64,000 bases of DNA from Erodium maritimum (Eukaryota; Streptophyta; Magnoliopsida; Geraniales; Geraniaceae), in assembly GCA_963921825.1 (NCBI GenBank), contig OY997592.1, forward strand, positions 28,189,730 to 28,253,729. The letters run 5' to 3'. The position numbers were made by a program, and so were the translations under genes. The notes below the pieces were generated by a model. It was not told where the DNA came from. It did not search any database and saw nothing but the letters and a program-made list of their open reading frames with translations. Below are positions 10,703 to 22,806 of the stretch, piece after piece; position 1 is the stretch's first letter, and each line of letters begins with the position of its first letter.

Positions 10703-11491
10703 CTACAGTGTCCGAGTTGGAGTCCATTCCAAAAGGATCCCATTCTCTTTTAGATGATCTAATAACTCTGTGGTCAAGTATTTTCCACCCCGATCCAATC
10801 GAAGTGCCTTAATACCTTTGTCGAGCTGGTTTTCTACTTTAGTCTTAAACTCTTTGAATTTATCAAAAGCTTCAGACTTATGTCTCACCGAATAGACATA
10901 ACCATATTGACTGTAATCATCAGTAAATGTGATAAAGTAGCTAAAACCCGACATGGAAAGTGAACTTATTGGTCTACACATATTCAAGTGTATCAGCCCT
11001 AATAATTCACCCGCCATTTCACCGCGATCAATAAAGGGCGCTTTAGTCATTTTGCCCATCAAACAAACCTTGCACCTATCGATCGAATGGAATTCGAATG
11101 GACCTGAAAGCCCACACTTCTGAAGTACTGATAGACGTTTCTTGTTTATGCGGCCCAAATGACAGTGCCATAACAGAGTTAGGTTTAAATCGTTGGATTT
11201 AGACCTCTTGGTATTAACATAATATATAAAACTTGAGGCATTGTTACCCATATCTAATAGGTACAATCCTCCAACCAAGTCAGTACTGGTATAAAACATA
11301 TCATTGCATAGAATATTGAAAACTCTATTTCCAATATTAACATTATATCCTTCCTTGTCAAACACGGATACAGATATAATATTCCTACTAAAAGTAGGCA
11401 TGCAATATACATTATACAATACTAAGACAAGGCCACTTGGCAAAGGAAGACTCATGGATCCTACAGCAGTTGCCACAACTCTGAGGTCCAC
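10703..11491 (-). pseudogene. Copia protease end and integrase core, D1
   Basis: A 262-codon open frame. First part: pre-integrase (VLYNVYCMPTFSRNIISVSV, GLYLLD). Then the zinc-binding region LLWHCHLGRINKKRL ... CKVCLMGK, where the second His of the HHCC pattern is Arg. In the core the first catalytic Asp is Asn (IHLNMCRP instead of IH-S/T-DVCGP); the second Asp is kept (LRLDRGGKY). The frame ends soon after WTPTRT, before the catalytic Glu. Although long and open, it cannot be an active integrase. Confidence 0.85.
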
Positions 11492-12080
11492 TTCGTGCTT
11501 TCCAAACCTCTCCCACTTTCAGCCACTATATGTTAGTGCATGTGTGAGATTCAGTCCTGGTATCTAATACCCATGAATCTTTGGAAGTAGAGAGATGTAG
11601 CTTTATAGAGTTAATACCGAGTGAAGGCACGGTCCCACCGCCATTCCTTAGCTCATCTAGGTTTCTTGATGAAGGCGCAGTCCTACTGCCCTTCTTCAGA
11701 TCATCCAGGTTATTTGATGAAAGCGCAGTCCCACTGCCCTTCTTCAGATCAGCCGTGAACTTCCTGTAATCCCGGTTCCAATGACCAGGCTGTTGGTAGT
11801 AGACGCAGACATTCTCAGGTGTCTCATCTTTCCTGCCAAGTGTGCATAGGCCCCGCCCTTGCCACTTGCAATTCCCTTGTTGACCATTAGGATATCCTTG
11901 GATCCTAGATCCCTGATATATTCTTCTCAGCAGTTAATGACACTTCATGTAACTTTGATATGGTCTTGGAGACAGCCTTGTCAAAGACATATTTTTTTGT
12001 GTTCAGACTTGAGGACTATCCTCAAAATTATGTACCAGTCCAAATAGTTTGTCCCATTTAGCTTGACCCTATCAAGAATG
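11492..12080 (-). pseudogene. Copia gag end, zinc knuckle and protease start, D1
   Basis: Reading leftward: the start of gag (TIL...RVKLNGTNYLDW-like), then a direct joint to the C-terminal gag words (ISELHEV..TAE), so most of the capsid domain is absent. The zinc knuckle reads CVYYQQPGHWNRDY, with Tyr at the second and fourth cysteine positions. It is followed by three 16-residue repeats rich in GTAPSS and a degraded protease. The first gag codons lie beyond the inserted solo LTR, at about 14925-14955. Confidence 0.75.
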
Positions 12081-12954
12081 GTTTTTGTAAAGGCCGCTCC
12101 GATTTAAAAAGGATTAAGATTTAAATTGTTCGTTGGAACGTCGAGGTTAAAAAACGAGTTGAACATTGGAACATTTGCAAAAAAAAAGGAAAAGAAAAGA
12201 AATTCAAAAAAAAGGAAAGAAGGGAGCTGTTTCTTTTTGGGCCAGGATGACTTGGGCCCAGTCAGAAGGACCAGCCCAAGCCAAGCCCAGCCAGGCCAAG
12301 CCCACACTCATCCCAACCCTAACTCCCGTCTCCTCCTTCTTCTGCGTGTGCATGCCTCCCGAGGCAAAGCCAGCGCTGTCCTCATCCTCTCTCGACCCTT
12401 CCTCCCCTCTCTCTCTCGCACTTCTCCTTCTCAGACCCGCACCGAAAAACACCTCGTCGTGTCTTTCTCTTCCGAGTATAGTTCGAACCACGCCGGGATG
12501 AACACGGGACGCCATCGCCGGAGACTCCTCGCCCTGGTTCTCCCTCCCGGATTCGAGTCGCGCCGCGCATGCGACTGAGAAGAAAGCATGGGTTAGTGCC
12601 GCCGCCGTCCCTTTTGGCATCCCCGACCACGGCCAGCCTAAAACCCCTCGCGACGTTGTGGATTTGGGACGGGTTCTGCCGGGACGACGTCGGGGAACAC
12701 CTTGTCTCGCCAGATCTGAGCTGGAGGGAGCGTTGGACCGCGCGTTAGCCACCGTTCACCTTCCTGACGCCCCTCCTAGCCACCGCCGTCCCTTCTCCAG
12801 GCTTTCCTACCACCACCGCCGCCCTGTCGAGGCCGGAGAGTTCGCCGGAGTGGTCTCGAGGATGCCCGAGTTCCCTCGTGCCAAGCCGAGCTCAAACTCG
12901 TCTGAGCTACGGGCCTTGGGCCAGGGCGACGTTGGGCTTGAACTCGGGCCTTGG

Positions 12955-13165
12955 GCCCAGGATGGACTTTAGGCCGGATCAGGATTCGGGCCAGGCCCAG
13001 GTTCCTGGACCGGGTCTGGACTCGGGTCCGGACTTGGGTCGGAGCCGGGTCTGGGTCGGGTCTGGGGCCGGGTTCGGGTCGGTTCCGGGTCAGATTCGGG
13101 TCTGGGTTCTGGATCCGGCTTGGGCCTGGATCCGGGTCGGATTCGGGTCGGATCCGGGTCAGGGC
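12955..13165 (+). repeat. GGGTCGGATCC-type GC-rich short repeats in solo LTR C
   Basis: Irregular tandem words such as CGGGTCGGATTC, CCGGGTC and GGGTCTGG repeat over about 200 bp. They give the spurious Gly/Ser/Arg-rich translations seen in all frames. Confidence 0.75.
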
Positions 13166-14057
13166 AGTTTTAATTAATTATTTTAATTAATTTTAAATGG
13201 GAGTTTTAAACGGATTTAAATCGGAGGATTCAAATGACTGAATCGGTAAAATTAAAGGACTGAACTGACAAAATTAGAGGATTGTTACGAACTGGACCGT
13301 GACTGATTACCGTCCTTTTGTTAAACCTAGGCTTGGACCTCGATCGTGGAGAAGATCGGAGGTAGGCCCAAACGTCAGCAGCTAGGAGACGCAACTGTTG
13401 GTTCTTCTTGAGGTAGGGAAAGTAGCGAATATCGGTTTAATTACAGAAAGTTACTAGTATGCATGTTAGGTAATATTAAAACTGGAATGAACGTTTATAT
13501 TATAAAAATAACCGGACGAGTCTTAGTAATATGTAGGATGTGATTCACTAGTGTTAGCCTCTTTCGATATTCTGGGAAATTGTCGTGCTAGTAGAATGGC
13601 CATGTCGAGCCGTAGGTTGTGTGCTGATTGAAATGCCTGATCTGTTTGAGACGCATGTTGTGTGACTTAGTGTCGTTAAGTTTAAGAGTCAAAGCATTTT
13701 TATATTCGGTGTAACATGTTGTTGCTATGCATGGGCAAGTGTGTCGTGACTGTTATGATTTGAATCATTGGTTGTGATATTGTCGGTGAGTGATAGACCG
13801 ACGTGTCATGTGATTGTGGTAAGATTGTGAGTTTGGTGAGACGTATTTGATCTATGGCATTACGATGCGTGTTATTATCTTGATGTGTGTTCCAAAAGGA
13901 TTGTGTTCCGGTACGGTACCTACACCGAGGGGATGTGCCGGTGTAGGGTAGCAACTATGCCGACGATGTGGTCCCACGTATGCGCGGTCCCCCGGTATGT
14001 TATTCTGGTACGATGCCTACATCGAGGGGGTATGCCGGTGTAGGACATCTAGGCCGA

Positions 14058-14252
14058 CGGTTTGTGTTGGGCCTACGGGTCATATTGGGCCGACGGGCCA
14101 TATTGTGATTGGGCCTACGGGTCGTGTTGGGCATACAGGTCGTGTTGGGCCTACGGGTCGTATTGGGCCGACGGGCCATATCATATTGGGCCTACGGGTC
14201 GTGTTGGGCCTACGGGTCGTGGTTGGGCCTACGGGTCGTGTTTCTACCCCAA
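14058..14252 (+). repeat. 18-bp minisatellite in solo LTR C
   Basis: About nine to ten units of GGGCCTACGGGTCGTGTT and variants (TTGGGCCGACGGGCCATA). The unit length is a multiple of three, so it translates as collagen-like GPTGRV repeats, but it lies in an LTR. The related LTR at 17912-20789 lacks the array. Confidence 0.85.
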
Positions 14253-14919
14253 TGATCTATGGTCATTTGGGGACATTTCCGGGCCCCTCAATGAGATGCG
14301 TTCCTAGAGAACGTTTCCGGTCGCCCCGACGCATGTGTCTCCTCTGGACCGAGGGGCTGTCCGAGATGATACGACGACTTTCTGGTATAATATGTTGGAG
14401 TTCGGGGACTACGGTACGGGACGTTTATTGGTTGCTTTTGTGTGTGATGTGTGTGCTGTTCGGTTAATGTATTATTGTGTGAAAGCGGTCGCTTGAGTAT
14501 GTTGTAAGTTTGGCTATGAACCCCGGGTTGGCAGTTAGGTATGTTGTACTAGTATGCCCTACTTGGACGGTTACTCATGGTGGTGAGCCGTTGTTCATTA
14601 CCTTAACTACTTTCTCTACTGGGCGAAAGCTCACACCTTACCTCGTTGTGTTTCAGGTGTTGAACGGGATCTGTGCTAGTAGGACACAGCTGAGCTTGGG
14701 AGCTGGCGAGGGTCTTGTCTAGTAGGTCTAGAGACGTGCAGTTGTTTTTGAACTATTTACTGTTTTTACGGTTTCTTAAGAGTTGTTGACTCTTTTAATC
14801 GAATCTATGAAATTACAGTATTATTATTTTTTAAGCTTTATTACCTTAATTTTCGCTTTATATATTATTATTTTAGTTCACGTCTCGAGTCCGGTCAAAA
14901 CCGGATTTGGGGCGTGACA

Positions 14920-16458
14920 GTTTTTTAATGACAAACTATTAATGTTCGCTGAATTTTCCATTTGATCTACAACAGATAAAATTCAATCTGTAAACTGAAT
15001 AAATGTTATAAAGATCAAGCTTAAACACCAACAATCGATTCTAAACCTTTAGAATCTGAAACAAAGATCCTTGATTCACTCGATTAAGCTGAACTAATGC
15101 TCACCACTTAATCGAGCTATGTAGGTAGGACTCCATCCAATCACTCTTGGCTAGGGTATGTACTTATGTACATGACTTACCCTATATGTTACCCTAGCTC
15201 AACCTCAGGCTGAGAATCGTAGTCGGGTCCACCAATTTTCAACTATGGCCTGTCACTATGTAGGTGCTCCGTTAATGCGCACGACACCCACATATGTCGT
15301 CCAAAACTACTACCACGCTTTCCCATGGATGCTACGCTAATGCGCACGACACCCATAGGATGAGGAGGTAGTAAGGTGTTGATAATTGGGAGGTATCGGA
15401 CATGACCCGTTTTTACTTGTCTGGTTGTGTTTAAAACTTTGGCACATCCTAGATGCGATGAGCACATCAACTACATTCCAAATGCAATGATACCTCAAAT
15501 TACATCCAATGTAATTCTTCCTTCGAACCCGTCAACTACATCCAATGTAATGACGGTTCTAAGGGCTCACAAACAAGGAATAAAATTTCAATTTTATCTT
15601 TGCATGTGAGGTGATATGCTCGGTAAATAAAGTTAAAGCATGCAATTCTAAAACAAATAGAATTAATCATGTATAAACTAAACCAAGCATAAAGCGATAA
15701 ATGTGCACATAATATCCCCCTTAACTAACTCCCACTAGCTTCTTGAGCTCCACCGACTCCAAACCGATGCCAACACCCGAAAAGCAACCAAATGACCTTT
15801 TCGCCCTTTCTTCCTCTTGAGAAAAATATTACAATTTAATACACGACTCGCAGGTCGAGAATAAATAAATATTACAAATAAGTGGTTCGACGACCACACC
15901 TTGAAAGAATAATTACACGCTAACTCTAACGGCTCGCAGGCTGTGAAAAGCGATAAATAATTAAAACGAGTTCGGGCTATAATGTGCATCATGCCAACAT
16001 CACATCACACATCGTGTTATCAAACAATCATGTGATTTTCCGGTTTTATTTAATAGCCAAGTTTCGATTTTTTTTGATGTTCGGTCTATCCAAACCGTTC
16101 AAAAATGATACTTTTCAACATTTGATCTTCGAGTTCGTCATGACGGTTCCAAATTCATCATAACTAACAAAACGGTTTGTCCTTGACATATCAACCATCC
16201 AATGGTCATGCTTGGCCTAGCTCCGTCCAACGGAGCCCCGTTCGGTCCCGGTTTCGGCTCCCCGAGAGTCCCGCTCCCGAGACCCAAAAAATCAAACTTT
16301 TTCAAAACATTCCAGATTTGAAATAATTTTCAAAAATTCATTTTACATGCATTGAATCCATAAACAAGAACTTAAAACATGTTATCAAACAAGTTGGCAA
16401 ATTAACATGTCAAAACCGAAACTTTCAACACCGTCTTGTGAATCCCGAAGGTAGCACG
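14920..16458 (-). other. 5' leader of copia D1
   Basis: Untranslated leader between primer site and gag, closely matching 56715-58257 of element A in reverse. It holds two copies, about 65 bp apart, of a repeat beginning TGGGTGTCGTGCGCATTA on the minus strand (near 15280 and 15350), and several copies of ATTACATTGGATGTA. No conserved coding frame. Confidence 0.75.
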
Positions 16459-16470
16459 GCTCTGATACCA
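16459..16470 (-). other. Primer-binding site of copia D1
   Basis: On the minus strand TGGTATCAGAGC, complementary to the 3' end of initiator-methionine tRNA, one base from the LTR boundary at 16472. Confidence 0.9.
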
Positions 16471-16471
16471 C

Positions 16472-17701
16472 TGTTGGGTCTCGAGGTAGGGTTGGAGATG
16501 AACCAAATCGTAGCGGAAAATCAATGAAAACCAAGAGACGATTAAAACCATTAAACAACTAACAAAGAATGGATTCACAAGAGAAAAATTCAGCACTATT
16601 TCTTACCAAAACAAGAACACCGGTTAACGAATGATTGGCTTGAGTCTCCAAGACGCCTACGTATCCACATGAGAATCAAAGCCACGTAGTTCTTCTCTCT
16701 GAGGACTCAAGAACACAAAAATGGAGGTGGGAGCTTGCCAAACCCGAAATTGTATGGAGAGAGGGAGAGAAGTTGTGTTTCCTATTCTTGTCTTGTGTTT
16801 GTTATGTTGGAAAAAGATGACTTAAACATAACAAACTCCATACTTGTCCAACTAAATGCATGGGACAAGTATGGTGTCAAGTAAGGTGTAAATAGGACAA
16901 AGTATGGCTAGACAAGATGAGGTTAGGTGGTGAATCACCAACACCTTAATCCTTGTCTTGCTTACTTAGTACTAATTAATCAAGACTTGATTAATTAGTT
17001 CCATGGGCCTTGGTTTCATGGGCCTCTCATGGGCTTCTTGGAACATGGCCCTTGGCCATTCCCAACGAGGTCCCGTGATGCGCTCATCGCCTCCAAACCT
17101 TCCATACCGAAAATGTACAACATTATCCGACGCGGTCAATCCCAAGACTCCAAGCCTTGTCTCGATTCGTAATGTCCTATTCATTTGCGGGCACATGACC
17201 CAAAACCCAGTTTTGGTCATGTCCCGAGACAACTCCCTTTTGGCCATTCTCCATAAATGTGCCAAGGAGTTTTACCCTCCGGTGTGACCCTTAGGTTTAC
17301 GCATGTCAATAGATCAACGTAAAATCTCATTTTACTTGATCCTATTTAAGTGGAAACTAACGAGACTTTAGTATTGCCTGACACTGCATAACGAATCGAC
17401 CCTGTCGATTCTAACCTTTTCGTCGTCCCTCTCATTATCCTCTTTATCTCCGATATCCTGATTGAGATAAGGCATAGAGCCGTCATACTTATTATTCTCA
17501 ATCATTGTTCCTTGATATGTGAGATGACTGAATATATAATACCCAATATCATGTGCATGGCCATGTTATTCTTTTAGTCACTCTCGATCAAGCGGCCGAG
17601 AACCGATATCTTTCCCATACCGTAGTATGAGGGATAAATCCCTTAGTCGTCTTTCGTGTCACTCATGCAGTTCGTCCCCAAGCCAATTCTGGCCGTTATG
17701 G
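16472..17701 (-). repeat. 5' LTR of copia D1, truncated
   Basis: Begins (in window direction) TGTTGGGTCTCGAGG and matches the family LTR for about 1,230 bp, then stops at GGCCGTTATGGAA where gypsy leader sequence starts. About 450 bp of LTR are missing. Confidence 0.85.
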
Positions 17702-17895
17702 AAACCCTGCACAGATAAACAAGGACCACAATACTCAATAGTTCAACCAACAACCAAACCGAGACTTTCTCGTCTCGTTCATACGCTTAGGACATCTCTA
17801 AATGGCGTAACCGACTTATCGACACTTGACTGCCTAACTCTACCCACCTAATTGACGTACGGTCCGAGGTTTGAAAACATTTTCAAATGAAACCA

Positions 17896-17910
17896 GGCTC
17901 TGATACCAAA
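17896..17910 (-). other. Primer-binding site of gypsy element E
   Basis: Minus-strand TTTGGTATCAGAGCC, complementary to initiator-methionine tRNA, placed one base from the LTR boundary at 17912. Confidence 0.88.
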
Positions 17911-17911
17911 T

Positions 17912-20789
17912 TGTCACGCCCCAAATCCGGTTTGACCGGACTCGAGACGTGAACTAAAACAGTAATAAAATTTAAAAGACGGTAAAGTTAAAGAGCTTAA
18001 AAATAATATACTGCGACTCAAAAATTTGAATTAAAGAATCAACAACGCTAGAGTAAACCGTAAAGACAATAAATATTTCAAAAACGTTGTACGTCTCTGG
18101 ACTCTCTAGCCTAGGACCCTCGTAAGCTCCCAAGCATCGAGCATCCGGCTAGTACACTTCCCGCTTAGAACCTGAAAAACAACAAGGTAAGGGGTGAGCT
18201 TTCGCTCAGTAGGAAAAGTAGTTAAGGTTATAAGCAAGCGCTACCACCACGGGTAATCTTCCAATTAAGGCATACTAGTACAGCACACAACTAATTTCCA
18301 ACGGAACTCGTAACCACAATCCTCAACTCAAAACCGAACCACACTTACAACCACAATCACCCAAACAGCACAAACAGCAACCAACACACCGATTAACAAG
18401 TCATCAACATAAAGTAAACTGTAAAAGTACAACACGTCCCGTACCGCAGTCCCCTACTCGGTCGGCTGTCCAAAGCCCGACACCCTCATATCGTACCGAA
18501 ACATCATCGACCTAGATATCTTCCCGTCAAACAACCGAGGCACAATCTCAAATAGTCATACCGGAATCTCCATCGGCCTAGACCTCTTTCTCGGAACTCC
18601 TTCGGGCAAAGGATAGGTAAAACAACTTTCCCGGAACTCCTTCGGGCAAAGTACAGAACACGTAACTGTCGGCCTAGATGTCCTACATCGGAATACCCCC
18701 TCGATGTAAGCCATCGTACCGGAACCACTACCCGGGGGACCGCGCATACATGGGACCACATCGTCGGCCTAGGTACTACCCTACACCGGCGTACCCCCTC
18801 GGTCATAGGTACCATACCGGAAACAACTCCTCGGAACACACATCAAGATAATATCACAATTACCATAAATAAACACGACTTACCAAGCCCAACAATCTTA
18901 CCACAGCCAGTCACGTCGGTCTATCACTCACCGACCATATCACATCCAAGGGTTCACATCAACACAAGCACGGCACACTCGCCCACACATAGCAACAACA
19001 GGCTCAACGGATATATTAAATCTTGTCTATTAAACCTAACGACACCGACTCACACGGCAGACATCTCAAACAATAACAGGCAATTCCAAAACAACACACA
19101 ACATATGGCTCGACATGGCCAATCTACCAGCACAACAATTCCCAAGTATCGAAAGCAGCTAACTAATGAGTCACATCCTACATGTTACTACGACTCGTCC
19201 GGTTATTATCCGATATAAATGTCTTTCCAGTTTTATTAAATCCTAATATGCATACTAGTAACTTTCCGCAATTAAACCGGTATCCGACCGGTATCCGCTA
19301 CTTTCCCTACCTCTTGATGAACCGACAGCTACGTCTCCTAGCTGCTGACGTCCTGGCTTGCTAGCTCCGGTCTTCTCTTCGATTCAAGCCGGACTCTAAC
19401 TTTACACAGAAGGCTACAATTAAAACCAGTTTCACAAATTAATTTAAAAGGTTACGACGGTCCCGATTTAAGTTCAAAAGTTGCCTTTTAGACTCGAGCG
19501 GCTAAAAGCGGGATTACGACGAATCAGGTTCGGGCACCCGAGCACAGAACCCGGTGCATGTTTCCCGAGGAACAAGTCCAAATGCACGGATCCCAATGCA
19601 TGAGTTTCGAGGCACGAGTCCCGAGGTATGAGTTTCGTGGCACGAATCCCGAGGTCCGATTCTGCATTCCGTTTTTTGTCCCGTTCTAAGTTCGATTAAC
19701 ATCCAGTTCAGTCGTTCCAGTTACCAAAACCGTTCACAGTCCAAAACGTCTTAAAACAAAACTGATTTTTCGTTCTAAACACAATTTCTTTTACTTTCTT
19801 TTATTCCAATATGATTTTGATTTAAATTATTTTTCCTTTTTATAAATCATTTTCTTTAATTTTCCGGATTCAACAAAACTTTCCAAAAAGTCCAGATCCG
19901 AGAAAAACAAAGCACGAGAACGAAAAGTAAAAGGGAGAGGAAATTCGGGAAAAGAATCCAGTCACCGGCGAAGACATCGTCGGCATTCAAACCCCGTGGG
20001 TGAGATTCTCACCGTGGGGAAAGGATGACGATGGCGGCGCGGTGGTGGCGCGTGGATCCGGAGGCGGCACGGGGAAGAGAGAGAGAGGAGTCGGGATCGA
20101 AGCGGTTGTGCGAGGGAGAGAGAGAGAATCCGGAAGAAGAGGGTCGCGCGAGATCTGAACGGAGAAGAAGGAGGAGGTCCCGACAGCTCGGGGACGGGGC
20201 TAGTACCGGCGAGTTCGCATGAGTGAGAGGGTGAGAGAGACGGTGGTGTGAGGGAAGGGAGAGACGGCGACGACACAAGGCGTGAGAGAAGGAGCTCGGG
20301 AAGGGGACTCGGCGGCGTGAGGGGAGGAGGAGACGGCGAGAGACGGTGGTTGGGACGGCTCTGCGAAGAAGAAGAATGAGAGAGAGAGGGGGGGTGTTCG
20401 GCAGATTGGAGAAGAAGAAAGAGTTCGATTAGGGTTTCTGACCTAACTTTTCCTCTTATACTTGAAGCCCTCAAACGGGCCTGGGCCTCTAAGCCGGCCT
20501 GGCACGCGAGCTGGGCGAAGGTGGGCCGCACAGCCCAATGCAAAGCTTGGCTGGGTCGGCCATGCCTGGCCGGGTCTTCTGGTCGGGTCAGGTCCGACCC
20601 AGTCCGACCCAATGCCCTTTACCCTCCTTTTTGTTTTTCTTTCTGTTTTTTTTTTGCGAAAACTCTCAAACTTCGATCCACTTTCCCACCACGACGTTAC
20701 CAACAACCGATCCGATACTTTTCAACCTCGAAGATCCGAACGATTAAATTTTAAATAAAATAAAACTTTTTAACGAGGCGGTCTTCACA
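17912..20789 (-). repeat. 5' LTR of gypsy element E (2,878 bp)
   Basis: Ends read TGTCACGCCCCAAATCCGG at 17912 and GGTCTTCACA at 20789; the minus-strand LTR is therefore TGTGAAGACC...GGGGCGTGACA, same family as solo LTR C. The 216-codon Ser/Pro-rich minus-strand frame at 20612-19962 lies in its transcribed leader part and is low-complexity, not a recognised protein. Confidence 0.88.
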
Positions 20790-21316
20790 TGCAGCATCCA
20801 TGTACTTGGCCTCTGGCGTAGATTCTACAATGCTAACTTGCTTTACGCTCTCCCAGTTAAAGCTTTGTTATTCAGCGTAAACACATATCCTGACTGACTT
20901 CTAAAGTCATCTGATTTGTCTTGGAAAACTAGCGTCTACTCATCCTTCGACGCCTAGTTCAACATCATCTTTCCCTCGGGTTAGACTGATGTCTACTAGT
21001 ACAACATAAGGCTTACAAGACATTCGGTCTCGTACATGTCATGGCATATATGATCGATCCTGCCCCTAGGCGCATGGGATTCACATCATTCTTTTCAGCT
21101 CATCAGGTGTCTTAGCACACTGAGTCTTGCTGATATGAATGCCATGACTAGTGGGTAAGAGTCCTTTCTTTGAATCGAGCATTGAGAACCTACTCAATGC
21201 CTTGTTCACATAGGTTCCCTAACTTAAATCCAAGACGCTCTTGGTGCGATCTCTACATATCTTAATCCCTAAGATATACGAAGCATCGCCTAAGTCCTTT
21301 ATTAAAAAATACTTCC

Positions 21317-21994
21317 TCAACCAAGCTTTAGTCTCGTGCAATGTTGGGATGTCGTTTTCAATGAGAGCCAAAAAGGTAATCTTGCTCCCACTAGCCTTCT
21401 ATAAACGCAAGATTCATCCTCGTTCTTTATTAAGCCAAATCCAATTATAGCTTCATCAAAACGAAGGTTCCAACTTCGAGAAGCTTGTTTCCATCCATAA
21501 ATGGATTTCAACAACATACAAATCTTTCCCTTATTCTTCGGATCGACAAAACCTTCTGGTTGAGACATAAAACGTCCTCAGTCAAACTTCCATTTAGGAA
21601 AGCGGTTTTGACATCCACTTGTCATATCTAGTAATTATGATACGCAGTTATGTCAAGAAGAATTTGGATCGATTTTGACCATAGCCACTAGGGAGAAGGT
21701 TTCCTCATAGTCAATCCATTGGATCTGCCTATAACCTTTCGCCACCAGTCGAGCTTTGTAGGTCAGAGGGTTTCTGTCCATGTTCATCTTCACCTTGAAG
21801 ATCGATTTGCATCCGATGGTCCTCACACCATTGATGGGATCAACCAATTCCCAGACTCGGTTGTCCAACATGGATTGCATTTCCTCCCTCATGACTCTCA
21901 GCCATAACTCGGAGTCGGGCCCATCCGCGACTTCCTGAAAGGTGGCTGGATCATCGTGATCCACCATGACTTCATTCTCACCTCCGGATACCAT
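21317..21994 (-). pseudogene. Copia reverse transcriptase, D2, YVDD deleted
   Basis: The 113-codon frame 21994-21653 holds the N-terminal RT block (DNRVWELVDPINGVRTIGCK, then YKARLVAKGYRQIQWIDYEE). A frameshift leads to the block ending at 21317 (EGFVDPKNKGKICMLL...). As in D1 and A, FLAL runs directly into IENDIPTL, so the catalytic YVDD is absent. Confidence 0.85.
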
Positions 21995-22113
21995 ATCTTG
22001 GAGGTGGACGACTGATCCTTTCAGATCGCCTTGGACCTTCCGGAATTGTAATAGGAATTGTTTCTTACTCTACGACCATCTCTGGCTCCCTTTCTACTGG
22101 GTTGTCAATTGGT

Positions 22114-22806
22114 TTAGACGGATTTGTACCATCCTGAATTTCTTCGAGATGCACAGTCCTCCCAATGACGTCTTTGGAAACAAAACTCCTTTTCCATAAT
22201 GACCCCACCCCAAGCGACGAACACCATGTTCTCACTGGGTTTATAAAAGTAGTATCCCCTTGTTGCTTTGGGATACCACACGAAGGTGCATATCTTAGAT
22301 CTTGGTTCGAGCTTAGTCGAAACCAAATGTTTCACATAAGCCTCGCAACCACAAATCTTTAGGAAGGACAAAGCGGGCATCTTCCCATGCCATTTCTAAG
22401 ATGGTGTCCCTTCCACAGCCTTCGTCGGAGCCCGATTCACTATGAATGCGGTCGTCTCTAGAGCATAACCCAAGAAAGAGATTGGGAGATCAGTCCAACT
22501 GATCATGGATCGGATCGTATCCAATAAAGTCTGATTTCTCCGCTCGTACACAACATTCAACTGCGGTGTTCCGGGAGGAATCCATTATGAAAAAATCCCG
22601 CTCTCCACCAGATGATCTAAAAACTCTGTGTTTAAGTATTTTCCACTTTGATTAAATCGAAGTGTCTTAATACTTTTCCCGAGACGGTTTTCTACTTCAG
22701 TCTTGAACTCTTTGAATTCATCGAAAGATTCAGACTTATGTCTCATCAAATAGACATAACCATATTAACTGTAATCAACAGTAAATGTAATAAAGTAGCT
22801 AAAACC
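22114..22806 (-). pseudogene. Copia integrase C-terminal fragment, D2
   Basis: The frame 22380-22114 reads LSFLKICGCEAYVKHLVSTKL and YPKATRGYYFYKPSENMV, the region linking integrase to reverse transcriptase. From 22380 to 22806 decayed integrase core sequence can be followed against D1, with more substitutions than in the RT part. Confidence 0.75.

Larger units (their letters stand above)
12086..14919 (+). mobile_element. Solo LTR of a Ty3/gypsy (Tekay/Del-like) element, family C/E
   Basis: A single LTR of 2,834 bp, TGTAAAGGCC...GGGGCGTGACA, flanked by the 5-bp duplication GTTTT (12081-12085 and 14920-14924). It lies in the gag start of copia D1, and the D1 sequence resumes exactly after it. 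The same LTR family, reversed, is at 17912-20789 with its primer site. There is no internal domain, so it arose by LTR-LTR recombination. GC-rich frames inside (12126-12972, 13997-14467) are low-complexity and not genes. Confidence 0.9.
6922..17701 (-). mobile_element. Ty1/copia element D1 (minus strand), interrupted by a gypsy solo LTR
   Basis: On the minus strand the order is truncated 5' LTR (17701-16472), primer site (16470-16459), leader, gag, protease, integrase, reverse transcriptase, RNase H, purine tract, 3' LTR (8593-6922). It belongs to the same family as element A at 55015-63477. A gypsy solo LTR (12086-14919) sits a few codons after the gag start. The 5' LTR stops at 17701, where a gypsy leader begins, so the element's right target duplication cannot be found. 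Confidence 0.88.
17702..20789 (-). mobile_element. Ty3/gypsy element E: 5' LTR, primer site and stub of leader
   Basis: On the minus strand the LTR (20789-17912) is followed by TTTGGTATCAGAGCC and about 190 bp of leader similar to that of element F after 34784 (both contain ACGTCAATTAGGTGGG). Everything beyond 17702 is gone. The LTR outer end abuts TGCAG within the RNase H region of copia D2, so E inserted into D2 and later lost its 3' half together with part of D2 and D1. Confidence 0.82.
20790..22806 (-). mobile_element. Ty1/copia fragment D2 (RNase H to integrase), minus strand
   Basis: Same family as D1 and A. It begins in RNase H at the gypsy E boundary and ends inside integrase at about 22806 (TAAAGTAGCTAAAACC), where LINE sequence starts. 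LTRs, gag and protease are missing. Between 20870 and 21813 it is identical to D1. Confidence 0.85.

Noticed and set aside
10703-11491. 262-codon integrase frame as an active gene
   Set aside because: The catalytic Asp is Asn, a zinc-site His is Arg and the frame lacks the catalytic Glu, so it is annotated as a pseudogene.
12126-12972. Several GC-rich frames on both strands
   Set aside because: Inside solo LTR C, overlapping in all frames, no conserved motif.
13997-14467. Collagen-like GPTGR protein
   Set aside because: Translation of an 18-bp minisatellite within a solo LTR.
16459-16470. TGGTATCAGAGC stretches as tRNA gene pieces
   Set aside because: Each lies within two bases of an LTR end and is the primer-binding site; no tRNA cloverleaf surrounds them.
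19962-20612. 216-codon Ser/Pro-rich minus-strand frame
   Set aside because: Lies wholly in the leader part of the gypsy E LTR and is low-complexity; the sister LTR C does not preserve it.
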